Origin: an uncultured Aurantimicrobium sp.
Lineage (GTDB): Bacteria > Actinomycetota > Actinomycetes > Actinomycetales > Microbacteriaceae
Assembly (NCBI RefSeq): GCF_936931525.1
Contig: NZ_CAKZII010000091.1
Location: 1 to 32,318 of the forward strand
Reading direction: 5' to 3'
DNA length: 32,318 nucleotides
Made by a program: the position numbers and the translations under genes. This document shows, piece after piece, positions 9,501 through 16,732 of the stretch; the first letter of the stretch is position 1, and each line of letters starts with the position of its first letter. The notes below the pieces were generated by a model. It was not told the origin of the DNA. It saw only the letters and a list, made by a program, of their open reading frames with translations, and made no database searches.

Positions 9501-9730
9501 CCGGCAGCAACACGATGAGGACTCAACACCACAATGTTGTCTGGGTTCACACCCTGAGCAACGCGTGCTGCAACGAGTTCGGTTAGGACTTGTGTCTTTC
9601 CCGTCCCTGGAGCACCCAGAATGACTGCTGACTGGTCACGGGGAAGCTCGATAATCTGCGACTGAATGAGGTCAGGGGCAAAAGGGCGCACGGGTGCAAT
9701 TTCACGCTGCACAAACCCCGTTTTAGCCAC
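6557..9730 (-). CDS. adnA: AdnA-like helicase-nuclease subunit
   Basis: First subunit of the AdnAB-type double-strand-break resection machine, 1057 residues. Walker A GAPGTGKT lies at about 39-46, and the Walker B equivalent is VLVDDAQELTW, a variant of DExQ seen in AdnA-type motors. Further motifs are VFGDPDITTTTFRGA and AVAISRARQSVILTA (motif VI-like, more divergent than in AdnB). The C-terminal nuclease domain has IVHKVMED, then YIDRIEQD, VDLKTGK and CYQLAL, so the nuclease residues appear present. Only a few cysteines occur, and no four-cysteine iron-sulphur set is obvious. The start is GTG, with the hexamer TAGCGT ending six bases upstream, consistent with a leaderless message. It overlaps adnB by four bases. 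The adnA assignment, as opposed to a generic RecB/UvrD label, rests on the pairing and order. Confidence 0.88.
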   Translation of the reverse strand: MAKTGFVQREIAPVRPFAPDLIQSQIIELPRDQSAVILGAPGTGKTQVLTELVAARVAQGVNPDNIVVLSPHRVAAGRLRNSLGLRLARATNGALARTPGSLAFSLAGEHALASGQSAPRMLTGSEQDSIIAELLLGHIEDGTGPAWPDPLVAEVRQRRAFRSELRDLFARSTEAGWTPTELRAQGLSREHPEWVAAAEFWNEYREVLAGFRTESFDASEILAIGANVLAEPAVMPDVELVLVDDAQELTWGAVRMLKAFAARGVPVIVFGDPDITTTTFRGAVPNFLGRFAVELGIPAERSLTFVLESVYRHGPAIRTAVHKITEMGSAEAGAQRKALSVVDNAVSQPVSVIERPSRVAETTAIARELREKHILGSTPWSQMAVVVRTSSLVPQIARALAVAEVPTKTLLSERSLKEHPAALDLIAAIAVAMGRMELTPNVVNDLLTSPMVGLTVLDLRRLRLALRHDELAAGGVRTGEELLIAALDQPADLVTLDFAPARRAARFAETLQMLRAEIAAGNSIEELLWTTWERSGLAKTWGTEALSAGLVADDANRNLDGVMALFTSAKRYVERYPDRPAAEFIAELLDADVPEDTLAPQAQADAVLVCTPSALIGTEFDVVAIAAVQENLWPNLRPRGSLLHAQDLMGDSVGIEVDFAASRKEVLDDELRMFAVAISRARQSVILTATANDDTLPSPFLRRIEAATGINPEAVHDSERNGLSEYPLTLRGLVGSLRRALTLALRRGETSERSAQLAHALARLSAAEIPGASPTQWYGLREPSTDAPLVDLSEDGNTVSVSPSRLETWEKNQLAWFIESVVGRTSSSAQGIGTIVHKVMEDASADDSMPIDADSLWAAVDARWHELSFDAEWLSTGERRRVRKMVAAVSEYLQNFQSDGKTLLATEGGFTLELGKATLRGYIDRIEQDAIGHVVIVDLKTGKYEPRVKDLPEHAQLACYQLALTEGVLTDVPEGSRNGGAKLIYVTNGTKGKLYKAMEQKPYDESELATIRERIETAAQGMAGNEFTAPIVIEEERGKPHTRYEFRIHTAPAVSAS

Positions 9731-9736
9731 ATCCCC

Positions 9737-9742
9737 ACGCTA
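9737..9742 (-). promoter_or_regulatory. Probable -10 box for adnA
   Basis: Read on the minus strand, TAGCGT is followed by GGGGAT and then the GTG of adnA, placing transcription start at the start codon. The -35 region is weak. Confidence 0.45.
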
Positions 9743-9795
9743 CTGCGAACCACTGACACTCCCGCGGAAACAAGCCGGAGTAGCGCGTTTGAGAA

Positions 9796-11025
9796 TTAGT
9801 CGGAGGCGTGCAATTTCGCGTTTTTGTCCCATTCATTCATCAAGTGCTCGATGGCATCATGGAAACGCTTGGTCGGAACACCTGGAGTGATGTCTCCGAA
9901 GTAGTGCTTGCACCAGCGAGCAAGTCGTGCCTGTGCCTCAGGATCATGTTCGATGGCGTCAATCTGCGTGACAATCTGTCCTGCCTGATCTGCGGTCAAC
10001 CATTCACAGTCACTGAGATAGCCACCTTCATCGATTTCTGCTTCGGGGTTGACAGGGCGGGTAATGATCAGTGGCTTGCCTGCAGCGAGTCGGTCATAAA
10101 CCATGGCGGAAATATCCACGATGGCCATATCGGCAACAGAGAGCTGCCAACCTAATTCAGCGCCTTCATCCACAATGTGCTTGGCAGCTGGGTCATGAGA
10201 GTTGGCCCGGCGCAACAATGCCTTGATTTGATCGTTAGCTTGACCGTAGTCAAAGTCCACAGCACCACTGCGGGGGTGGGGGCGATAGATCACACGGTGA
10301 CGTCCGGTCGCGATGAGTGCTTCCACGAGGGCAAGTCCGTGAGTTTCAACTGAGCCATAGGCTGCAGCAGGGCGGTCACCCTCCCAGGTGGGGGCATAGA
10401 GCACCACTTCGCGACCATCAGGCTCGAAGGGAACAGTTCCGGTGTAATGGTCGGCTTGAGGACGGCCAATAGGGATTGCCCTCTTATCAAAGTCGTAGTC
10501 CCAGAGCACACGACCGAGACGTTCACGGGCCGCATCACCGGCAATCAGGCTGTAGTCATAGGCCTTGAATTGGTTGGTCGTCATGTACATCTTGTCGGAT
10601 TCACCGTGGTTGATGAATACGTGGAAACGACTTCCGTAACGGAACATCTGGAAGTTACGGGCGTTCTGATTGACGTAGAGAATCACATGCAAATCTTGGT
10701 CGGCGATGAACTCTTCCAAATCCACGACGGTGCGCACATACGCAACAGGGACCGGTGATTCATCGAGCATCTTGAGTGCGCCCAAAGTGTTACGACTCAA
10801 AATCACAACAGGCCACGTCTTTGCCAACTCCTCGAGCGGCTTGTACCACTGGCGCACTTGGTACAGGTTGACTTCACCATCGGCGAAATACACTCCCACT
10901 TTGAAGTTGTGCTCAGGAAGTGGGTTTTCTGCAAGCTTGCGAGCAAGTTCTTTGCGCCTCAGACGACCCTGAAGTGCTTTGGAGAGCAACGTTGTTGCCG
11001 AACGCGCATCTTGAATCAAACCCAT
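9796..11025 (-). CDS. CDP-glycerol glycerophosphotransferase family protein (TagB/TarB-like)
   Basis: Predicted polyol-phosphate transferase acting at the inner face of the membrane on a lipid-linked acceptor, as in wall teichoic acid priming or elongation. The 409-residue protein contains NHGESDK (equivalent to the HG...K nucleotide-binding element), LYAPTWEGDR, VIYRPHPRSG and a C-terminal VDISAMVYDRLAAGKP stretch, all characteristic of the Glyphos_transf family. No signal peptide or transmembrane helix is visible; the basic N-terminus could mediate peripheral membrane binding. It follows three envelope-polymer genes on the same strand but has its own likely promoter, TAGGCT ending six bases before the ATG. 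The actual polymer (glycerol phosphate, ribitol phosphate or other) cannot be read from the sequence. Confidence 0.85.
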   Translation of the reverse strand: MGLIQDARSATTLLSKALQGRLRRKELARKLAENPLPEHNFKVGVYFADGEVNLYQVRQWYKPLEELAKTWPVVILSRNTLGALKMLDESPVPVAYVRTVVDLEEFIADQDLHVILYVNQNARNFQMFRYGSRFHVFINHGESDKMYMTTNQFKAYDYSLIAGDAARERLGRVLWDYDFDKRAIPIGRPQADHYTGTVPFEPDGREVVLYAPTWEGDRPAAAYGSVETHGLALVEALIATGRHRVIYRPHPRSGAVDFDYGQANDQIKALLRRANSHDPAAKHIVDEGAELGWQLSVADMAIVDISAMVYDRLAAGKPLIITRPVNPEAEIDEGGYLSDCEWLTADQAGQIVTQIDAIEHDPEAQARLARWCKHYFGDITPGVPTKRFHDAIEHLMNEWDKNAKLHASD

Positions 11026-11031
11026 GAAATT

Positions 11032-11037
11032 AGCCTA
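11032..11037 (-). promoter_or_regulatory. Probable -10 box for the TagB-like gene
   Basis: TAGGCT on the minus strand ends six bases (AATTTC) before the ATG. It suggests an independent promoter although the gene follows the envelope operon. Confidence 0.5.
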
Positions 11038-11063
11038 ACTTGCGAAGAATAAGTCGGTTACGA

Positions 11064-11966
11064 CTAGAGAATTGGAAAACGGCCAGCTTTGGTCATGCGA
11101 GCCACGGTAAGCCAGCGCATACCGACGCGGCCTCCAGGATTTTCACGCCAACCTTCGACCCAGCCTGAAAACCACGGCTTCAAACCTGCACCACGGTTCC
11201 GAAGTGAGCGCACTAACTGAACCCCCGTCCAGGAGAGCACATAGAACGGAACCAGAACCCACGGAAGGTTGCGCTTGGCCAACCACACCCGGTTTCGAGC
11301 ATTGAGGCGGTAGTAGGTTTCGTGTCTGGTGGGGCTGGTGACCGGGTGGTGGACCACCATGTCACCGGCGTACCACACCGTTTTTCCTGCGTTCCATACT
11401 CGCCACGCAAGCTCAATTCCCTCGTGGGCATAGAAGTAGGGATCTCCCCAGCCGCCGATGTCTTCGAAGACACGTGTGGGCATCAACACCGCTGCTTCCA
11501 GCACGGAGAACACGTAGCTGGAGTCGGTCGCCTCTCCTTTGCGTAAGCGAGGAATCCAGCGACGCGGTGTCGTTTTGCCCGTTGGATCTGTGATTCGTGG
11601 CTGAATCAAACCCAGCGAAGAATCTGCGTGGAGCTTTCTAATGCCTTCGGACAGGAAGAGTGGATCCGCCAACTCGGCATCATCGTCGAGGAAGAAGATG
11701 TATTCGCCGGAAACCTTGGCGGCGCCGGCATTGCGACCGGCAGGAATACCTAAGTTTTCTGGAAGAAAAAGACCACGAACCCCAGCAGAGAGAAATTCAG
11801 GTCGCCAGCCATTACCCACCACCACAATGTCAAGGATCACAAGTTGTTGAGCGAGCACGCTCTTGAGGGCGCGGGAAAGATCTTCAGGGCGCTGTCCCAT
11901 CGTGAGCACAACGACGCCCACACGAGGTCGAACGCCGATTTCTGAGTGACTAGGCAGCCCGGACAC
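11064..11966 (-). CDS. Family 2 glycosyltransferase
   Basis: GT-A fold inverting glycosyltransferase of 300 residues, probably adding a sugar to a lipid-linked envelope intermediate. RVGVVVLTMGQRPEDLSRAL begins the Rossmann-like domain. FLDDDAEL supplies the metal-binding DxD-type motif, and GRNAGA precedes it as in many GT2 rhamnosyl- or galactosyltransferases. A later YAHEGIELAWRVWNAG segment fits the acceptor/catalytic base region. A hydrophobic C-terminal segment (VLVPFYVLSWTGVQLV) may anchor it to the membrane. The GTG start lies 17 bases inside the end of the CDP-alcohol phosphatidyltransferase gene, indicating an operon. The fold is clear; the sugar is unknown. Confidence 0.87.
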   Translation of the reverse strand: MSGLPSHSEIGVRPRVGVVVLTMGQRPEDLSRALKSVLAQQLVILDIVVVGNGWRPEFLSAGVRGLFLPENLGIPAGRNAGAAKVSGEYIFFLDDDAELADPLFLSEGIRKLHADSSLGLIQPRITDPTGKTTPRRWIPRLRKGEATDSSYVFSVLEAAVLMPTRVFEDIGGWGDPYFYAHEGIELAWRVWNAGKTVWYAGDMVVHHPVTSPTRHETYYRLNARNRVWLAKRNLPWVLVPFYVLSWTGVQLVRSLRNRGAGLKPWFSGWVEGWRENPGGRVGMRWLTVARMTKAGRFPIL

Positions 11967-12747
11967 GGGAGCTCGTCATGATGGCGACAAAGTGGCCAAT
12001 AATGGCAAGGACAGACAATGGCAGTAATACAGCAACCAGTATCTGGCTGACCTGAAGTTCTCCCACAGCCAGACCAACAACCGCGGCAATAAAGGCAATG
12101 ATGGTCAGCTCCACCGAGTGGTAAATGCGGTGGAAGGGAACAAAACGGGCCATGCGGCGAAGCTTCGCAACAACACCGGGTCGTGGAGCATTAGCTCCCT
12201 TGGCATCTGCCAACTTGGGCAAATCGGACATAGCTCGGGCCACTCGCACCAAATCGTTGAGCACCTTGTTCAAGATGATGACGATGGCCAAGAATGCACC
12301 GAGGGCAACCCACATCCAGTCAATGGGGCGAGAGTTATCTGCAAATCCGGCAGCACGCAAACCAAGTGCAAGGGGAATCAGTGCCTCAGTTGTGTAGTGA
12401 CCCACTGCGTCCAGGAAGTGTCCTGCTGGGCTCTTGGTTTTGCGCCAGCGCGCAACTTCCCCATCGCAGCAGTCAATAAGCATTTGGAGTTGCCCCAAGA
12501 CCAAGGCAAGAACTGGTCCCCAGATTCCCGGGATGAGTAATGCAGCTGCCGTTGCCCAGCCGGTGAGGATCATGAGCCCGGTCACACCGTTGGCAGAGAT
12601 AGGTGTCTTGAGCAAAACCCACGTGACATAGGGCGAAAGGTCACGCAAATACAGGTGAGCTACCCAGTGCTCTGCGTTGGCACGCGTACGCACCTCAGGT
12701 GGTTGAGTAACTTCGCGCAGCTGAGCGAGAGAGGTGGGCTTATCCAC
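11950..12747 (-). CDS. CDP-alcohol phosphatidyltransferase family membrane protein
   Basis: Integral membrane enzyme of the CDP-alcohol phosphatidyltransferase family, which joins a CDP-activated alcohol to a second alcohol in phospholipid or polyol-phosphate synthesis. The 265-residue protein has several hydrophobic helices and the family signature at residues 92-117: D92, D95, G96, A99, R100, G109 and D113 are at the expected spacing. The position of the fourth aspartate, usually the proposed catalytic base, is His117 (in AVGHY). The start is GTG; GGAAGG, overlapping the preceding gene's stop region, serves as ribosome-binding site with six bases spacing. It sits between two glycosyltransferase genes, so it more likely makes an envelope polymer or its lipid carrier than a bulk phospholipid. 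Confidence 0.87.
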   Translation of the reverse strand: MDKPTSLAQLREVTQPPEVRTRANAEHWVAHLYLRDLSPYVTWVLLKTPISANGVTGLMILTGWATAAALLIPGIWGPVLALVLGQLQMLIDCCDGEVARWRKTKSPAGHFLDAVGHYTTEALIPLALGLRAAGFADNSRPIDWMWVALGAFLAIVIILNKVLNDLVRVARAMSDLPKLADAKGANAPRPGVVAKLRRMARFVPFHRIYHSVELTIIAFIAAVVGLAVGELQVSQILVAVLLPLSVLAIIGHFVAIMTSSRVRAA

Positions 12748-12750
12748 GTC

Positions 12751-13770
12751 TTACCTTCCGCTCTTGCCGGCGATGTTGGAGGTGAGTCTGGTGTAACTCA
12801 TGATGAAACCTACACCCCATGCGAAGTGAATACAGGGAAGTACAAGCGGGAACCACAAGAGTCCTTTAACCCCCATACCCCGGCCATAAACCGCGGTGGA
12901 AACAAGTACGAATGCCACATAAACCGCTGGCACAACCCAACCGAGGGTGAATCCCAGCAGGCCGGTAATGATTCCTAGCGCAGTTGCCATCACCATTGCA
13001 GGTGGAACAAAGTAGCGCAGGCCACTTCCAAAGCGCCTGGAGAGTTCACCACGCCACAAGCCCGTGGAGTACATCTGCTTGACCAGTGCCTTCACCGAGG
13101 TGCGTGGTCGGTACACAACTTTGAGCTTGGGGGTAAACCAGACCAGGCCACCTGCGTCACGGAAACGACGGTTGAGTTCCCAGTCCTGGCCGCGACGAAT
13201 CTCCTCGTTGAACATGCCCACTTTGAGCAGGCTTTCACGATTGAAGACACCCAGGTAGACCGTGTCGACAGGACCTTCCTTGCCACCCACGTGGAACGGA
13301 GTTCCACCCAAGCCAACCTTGGTGTCATAGGCGCGTGCCACAGCACGTTCAAAAGGCGTGGTTCCTTGGGCATCCATGATGCCGCCCACGTTGTCTGCCT
13401 GAGTGCGAAGCAAGGTTTCTACAGCGATGCTGGCATAGTCATTGGGCAGCACCGAGTGTGCATCTACCCGAATCACAATGGGAAAGTTCGAGGCCTTGAT
13501 TGCCAGGTTCATTCCCACCGGGGTCGCAGCCGCAGGGTTATCTACAGAGTGAATCCGCGAATCTTCAGCACACATCTGGGCAACGAGCTCATTAGTGCCG
13601 TCCGAGCTGGGTCCCAACGCAAGGGTCACTTCCATCGGCCCGGCGTAATCCTGCTCGAGCAAGCTCGCCACCGCAGCACGAATGTGGGTGACCTCATTGA
13701 GGACAGGCATCACATAAGAAACGCCAGGTAAGGGCGTTGCTGGGATGGGCGCGGAGCCAAGAGCAGACAT
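12751..13770 (-). CDS. Family 2 glycosyltransferase, ExoA-like
   Basis: Membrane-associated GT2 glycosyltransferase of 339 residues resembling succinoglycan-type ExoA enzymes. SYVMPVLNEVTHI opens the nucleotide-binding domain, VIRVDAHSVL holds the DxD-like metal motif (DAH), and GQDWELNRRFRDAG contains the catalytic-base ED-type region. The C-terminal ~100 residues contain hydrophobic helices (YFVPPAMVMATALGIITGL, then VVPAVYVAFVLV). An AAGGA ribosome-binding site lies four bases before the ATG, and a weak TAGAAC -10 candidate lies further upstream. It is the first gene of a 13770-to-11064 operon with the phosphatidyltransferase and the second GT2. Confidence 0.88.
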   Translation of the reverse strand: MSALGSAPIPATPLPGVSYVMPVLNEVTHIRAAVASLLEQDYAGPMEVTLALGPSSDGTNELVAQMCAEDSRIHSVDNPAAATPVGMNLAIKASNFPIVIRVDAHSVLPNDYASIAVETLLRTQADNVGGIMDAQGTTPFERAVARAYDTKVGLGGTPFHVGGKEGPVDTVYLGVFNRESLLKVGMFNEEIRRGQDWELNRRFRDAGGLVWFTPKLKVVYRPRTSVKALVKQMYSTGLWRGELSRRFGSGLRYFVPPAMVMATALGIITGLLGFTLGWVVPAVYVAFVLVSTAVYGRGMGVKGLLWFPLVLPCIHFAWGVGFIMSYTRLTSNIAGKSGR

Positions 13771-13827
13771 GGGGTCCTTGAGTAGAAGGCCGAGTTCTAG
13801 GTTACCAAGAGCTGGCCGTTTCCCCAG

Positions 13828-15147
13828 CTACTTCAGTGTGCCGAGCTGAACCTTGATTGTCTGCTGCTTACCGTCACGGTTGATCACGACAGTTGCTTCC
13901 GAACCACCCGCAGCGGTGCGAACCAAAGCGGTCAGGTCGTTAGCGTCCGTCACACGAACACCATTGAACTGAGTCACAATATCTCCGGCCTTAATACCGG
14001 CTGCAGCAGCAGCGCCGCCATCAACGGCCTTCTCGATGAAGGCACCAACAGCGGTGCTGCCATCCTTGGTGGCGGCATCTGAGACCTGAGCACCAAGGAG
14101 ACCGTGAGAGGCCTTCTGGTTCTCAATGAGTTCAGTAGACACGCGCTTGGCAAGGTTGGAAGGAAGTGCGAAACCCACACCAATGCTTCCGGACTGACCT
14201 TCAGAGGATCCCGCGCTCGCAATAGCGACGTTGATACCGATCAGGCGACCCTTGGAATCAAGGAGAGCACCGCCCGAGTTACCTGGGTTGATGGCAGCAT
14301 CTGTCTGAATCACAGGGATGGAGATGGAAGCACTTTGGGTTTGGGCCTGGCTCTGTCCTTGACCAAAGTCGAAGTTGAAGGGATTAGAGCTATCTCCACT
14401 ACCGGAGTCAGAACCCGAGGAATCAGGAACGGACGAGCTTGCAACCTGAATGGATCGGTTGAGTGCAGAAACAATTCCTGTGGTGACCGTGCCAGCAAGG
14501 CCAAGTGGAGCACCCAGCGCAATGGTGAGGTCACCCACGTTGAGTTTGCTGGAATCAGCCCATTCAATCGGGGTGAAGGTGCTTTCGCTCTGAATCTTCA
14601 GCACAGCCATGTCCACTGTCGGGTCAGTTCCCACGATGGTGGCAGGGTAAATGTTCCCGTCGTTGTCTTGAACGGTGATCTTTGCATCTGATGCAGCACC
14701 ATCAAGGGTTGCCACGTGGTTATTGGTGAGGACGTAGCCTTCCTTGTTCAAAATGACACCAGATCCGGTTCCAGAACCCTCTGTGCCCGTCACAGCAATG
14801 GTGACAACGCTCGGGGAAGCCTTCGCTGCCACCGCAGTGACCGTTGATACTTCTTCAGAATCATTGATGGTGATGCCTTGAATGGTGTTTGACGCTGTGT
14901 TTGTAGCGTTCTGGCCACCCATCACGGTGGCAACACCGGCTCCGGCAATTCCGCCGACCAATGCGGCAGCTACTGCCACGGCGACGAGTGGGGCAACCTT
15001 GCTCTGCTTGCGCTCACGAACTGCTGCTGGTCCAACAAACGTTTCAGGAACTACCTGTTCAGCAGCTGGTGCTGCTGGTGGTGGAGTGGCATCTCCCACG
15101 GGTGGGAAAAAGTACTCGGGAATTCCTTTGTCGTTGTTCTCAGTCAT
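13828..15147 (-). CDS. Membrane-anchored HtrA/DegP-like serine protease with PDZ domain
   Basis: Envelope quality-control serine protease of the trypsin-like S1C family. The chosen ATG gives 439 residues; it has GAAAGGAG eight bases upstream, whereas the upstream in-frame ATG at 15165 does not. Residues 1-50 are a Pro/Ala-rich cytoplasmic tail, about 51-76 a transmembrane helix, about 100-310 the protease, and the last ~95 a PDZ domain. The catalytic triad is His144 (TNNHVATL), Asp179 (VDMAVLK) and Ser291 (NPGNSGGALL). A Ser/Gly/Gln-rich insertion of about 35 residues lies at 238-272, between the protease strands. The architecture resembles mycobacterial PepD and related actinobacterial HtrA proteins. 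Two direct repeats upstream suggest response-regulator control. Confidence 0.93.
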   Translation of the reverse strand: MTENNDKGIPEYFFPPVGDATPPPAAPAAEQVVPETFVGPAAVRERKQSKVAPLVAVAVAAALVGGIAGAGVATVMGGQNATNTASNTIQGITINDSEEVSTVTAVAAKASPSVVTIAVTGTEGSGTGSGVILNKEGYVLTNNHVATLDGAASDAKITVQDNDGNIYPATIVGTDPTVDMAVLKIQSESTFTPIEWADSSKLNVGDLTIALGAPLGLAGTVTTGIVSALNRSIQVASSSVPDSSGSDSGSGDSSNPFNFDFGQGQSQAQTQSASISIPVIQTDAAINPGNSGGALLDSKGRLIGINVAIASAGSSEGQSGSIGVGFALPSNLAKRVSTELIENQKASHGLLGAQVSDAATKDGSTAVGAFIEKAVDGGAAAAAGIKAGDIVTQFNGVRVTDANDLTALVRTAAGGSEATVVINRDGKQQTIKVQLGTLK

Positions 15148-15197
15148 TCGAGAAGCTCCTTTCAAGCACTTTCAGCATTCCGCACAAGTCTGTGGGA

Positions 15198-15203
15198 ATC
15201 CTA
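15198..15203 (-). promoter_or_regulatory. Candidate -10 box for the HtrA-like gene
   Basis: TAGGAT on the minus strand lies 50 bases before the ATG; it would give a leader of about 44 bases with a good Shine-Dalgarno. The repeats at 15212-15231 would then cover the -35 region. Confidence 0.4.
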
Positions 15204-15211
15204 TGACCAGC

Positions 15212-15231
15212 CTGAGTGTTATCTGAGTGTT
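15212..15231 (-). promoter_or_regulatory. Two 9-bp direct repeats upstream of the HtrA-like gene
   Basis: On the minus strand AACACTCAG occurs twice, at 15231-15223 and 15220-15212, with an 11-bp period (one helical turn). Tandem repeats at this spacing over a -35 region are typical of OmpR/PhoB-family response-regulator sites. Mycobacterial MprA controls pepD in a similar way, but that parallel is only suggestive. Confidence 0.4.
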
Positions 15232-15270
15232 TATTGAGCAGAAACACCTGGCCTCAAGTGCCTTCTCAGG

Positions 15271-16116
15271 CTAACAGCCAGGAGCTGTTCGACCTGCCGT
15301 GCAATCCCGTGCAGCCAAGACAGTATCTGCATTTTGCACAATCACCACAGTGGTCGTTGCTGCACTAGAAACCTCGCCTGAGACGGGAATCCAGGCTCCC
15401 CCGCCCACGCGATACTCTGCCCCATAACGAACTGCGACAGATGTAGTGAAACTTCCTTCAGATCCATAAACATGACTTGTCGAAGTTGGAGAGAATTCAC
15501 GCATTCCGAGAGTATCCCAGCGAGCACCGGCAACCGAAGTTGTTTGGGTTCCACCATCTCCGTAGTTCCAGTCGTAAGCATGTGGCGTGAACCGAACCTC
15601 GGCTGAGCGGCCAAACAAAGACCCACCCACAACATGAGTAGAAGCCCCAGCAATGAAGTTGGTATTGAGATTCGCCACAGTCCACCCACGTGGCTGAGAA
15701 GTTAACGAGGCGGCTTGGGGAACAAAGTTCGCGAGGTCCGAAAGGGTGACAGGTGCATAAGTCACTGTCGCAGGGGCAGGTGCTGGAGCAGCAGGGGTTC
15801 GCTGACATTGAGGAGAAGGTGAAATCAACCCAAGACACCTAAACGCCAACGAAGAAGGGTAGTAAACAGGGCGAACGACAGTTGATCGACTTCCTGTTGA
15901 TCTACCAGCAGGCGTCACGACAGTGGATGAACCGCCTGGTGTTGTTGACCTAGCCCAGACATCAACTGAGTTGTTGGAGGTTTGGGCACCAGTGCAGCCG
16001 GAAAAAACAGCATTCTGGGATTGACAATTTGCAGTCGCCGCATGGGCAACATCGCTAAATCCAAAAGTTAATCCAAGGAAAGCTAGAACTATAAACAGAA
16101 GTTTTGGCCTGTCCAC
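15271..16116 (-). CDS. Secreted PKD-like domain protein of unknown function
   Basis: A 281-residue exported protein that I cannot assign to a named family. Residues 1-27 form a signal peptide (basic RPK, hydrophobic core, VAHAATA cleavage region). A low-complexity Thr/Ser/Pro region follows, with a PAAPAPAPATVTYAP linker. The C-terminal half resembles a PKD/immunoglobulin-like fold: YDWNYGDGG, then TSTSHVYG and FTTSVAVRYG give the usual D-x-GDG ... H-x-Y pattern. Six or more cysteines in the mature part could form disulphides. The GTG start overlaps the upstream lipoprotein gene by 28 bases, so the two are probably co-expressed. The pair may form a surface complex; function is unknown. Confidence 0.75.
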   Translation of the reverse strand: MDRPKLLFIVLAFLGLTFGFSDVAHAATANCQSQNAVFSGCTGAQTSNNSVDVWARSTTPGGSSTVVTPAGRSTGSRSTVVRPVYYPSSLAFRCLGLISPSPQCQRTPAAPAPAPATVTYAPVTLSDLANFVPQAASLTSQPRGWTVANLNTNFIAGASTHVVGGSLFGRSAEVRFTPHAYDWNYGDGGTQTTSVAGARWDTLGMREFSPTSTSHVYGSEGSFTTSVAVRYGAEYRVGGGAWIPVSGEVSSAATTTVVIVQNADTVLAARDCTAGRTAPGC

Positions 16117-16622
16117 ACTTCACTCTTTTCGAGGACTAATTTTCCTCCAATGGCTTGCCACCTAAGTTCCAAGGGCAAATTGTCATTTCTACCCGATGGA
16201 GTTACATCGGTACCCAAATCATCAATAACTCTTATCTCAGAAAGACGCAAGCAAACGTAGTTTGAAATTGAATCAGCGCTCGCGCTTTGAATTGAAAAGT
16301 TATCGAAATGACTAGACCCTTGCGCCAATAAGCCACTGCTCTTGACGTCCAAATAACCTGCCTTTTGCTCCTCAAAAAGCTGAGAGGAAACCAACCCCTT
16401 CAACCTCTCAGGATTAGCCCCGCCATCTCTCGCTATCTGATCTGAGACCTCGAGGTAGTTGGCATACGCAGCTTGTGCTGCAGCCAGTGCTTCTTCGTCG
16501 CTAGAGAAGAGAGGCTGTTCTTGAGCAGCAGCAGTGCTTGTTTCTTGTGTTGGCTGTTGAGTCGAGCACCCCGCAAGGGCGAGAGCAATAAGTGGGATGG
16601 CAATGAGAGGTTTCACACGCAT
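16089..16622 (-). CDS. Putative lipoprotein of unknown function
   Basis: A 177-residue lipoprotein candidate. The preferred ATG gives a compact signal peptide (MRVKPLIAIPLI, then lipobox LALAGC) with a predicted lipidated Cys near residue 19. A GTG at 16670 would extend it by 16 polar residues, which fits a lipoprotein signal less well. TAAGTT ends seven bases before the ATG, consistent with a leaderless transcript. After the lipobox comes a Gln/Thr/Ser linker, then EEALAAAQAAYANYLEVSD and a mixed alpha/beta region reminiscent of NTF2-like envelope proteins, though this is only a resemblance. By eye the gene is AT-richer (some 60-base lines near 40% GC) than its neighbours. It overlaps the downstream secreted PKD-like gene by 28 bases. 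Confidence 0.75.
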   Translation of the reverse strand: MRVKPLIAIPLIALALAGCSTQQPTQETSTAAAQEQPLFSSDEEALAAAQAAYANYLEVSDQIARDGGANPERLKGLVSSQLFEEQKAGYLDVKSSGLLAQGSSHFDNFSIQSASADSISNYVCLRLSEIRVIDDLGTDVTPSGRNDNLPLELRWQAIGGKLVLEKSEVWTGQNFCL

Positions 16623-16629
16623 GTGAGGA

Positions 16630-16635
16630 AACTTA
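16630..16635 (-). promoter_or_regulatory. Probable -10 box for the lipoprotein gene
   Basis: TAAGTT on the minus strand ends seven bases before the ATG at 16622, supporting that start over the GTG at 16670. Confidence 0.35.
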
Positions 16636-16683
16636 CTCAGGTTGAGATAACTGCCTCTGGAGTTATCCACATCTGGTTAAACG

Positions 16684-16717
16684 ACAAGCGGGAGAACCCG
16701 AAGGCTCTCCCGCTTGT
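16684..16717 (-). terminator. Rho-independent-like terminator after the NCS2 permease
   Basis: A 12-bp perfect stem (ACAAGCGGGAGA with its complement) extends by GCC/GGT to about 15 bp around a TTCG loop on the minus strand. A short T-run (CGTTT) follows. It lies 15 bases after the stop codon. Confidence 0.75.
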
Positions 16718-16732
16718 GCGAGTGATTCTTTA

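Noticed and set aside
8820-9518. A 232-codon plus-strand open frame
   Set aside because: It is antisense to adnA and very rich in Ser, Arg and Ala without a domain pattern.
13810-13829. A 6-bp hairpin (AGCTGG/CCAGCT) after the HtrA-like gene
   Set aside because: It overlaps the stop codon, has a short stem and no T-run, so it is weak as a terminator.
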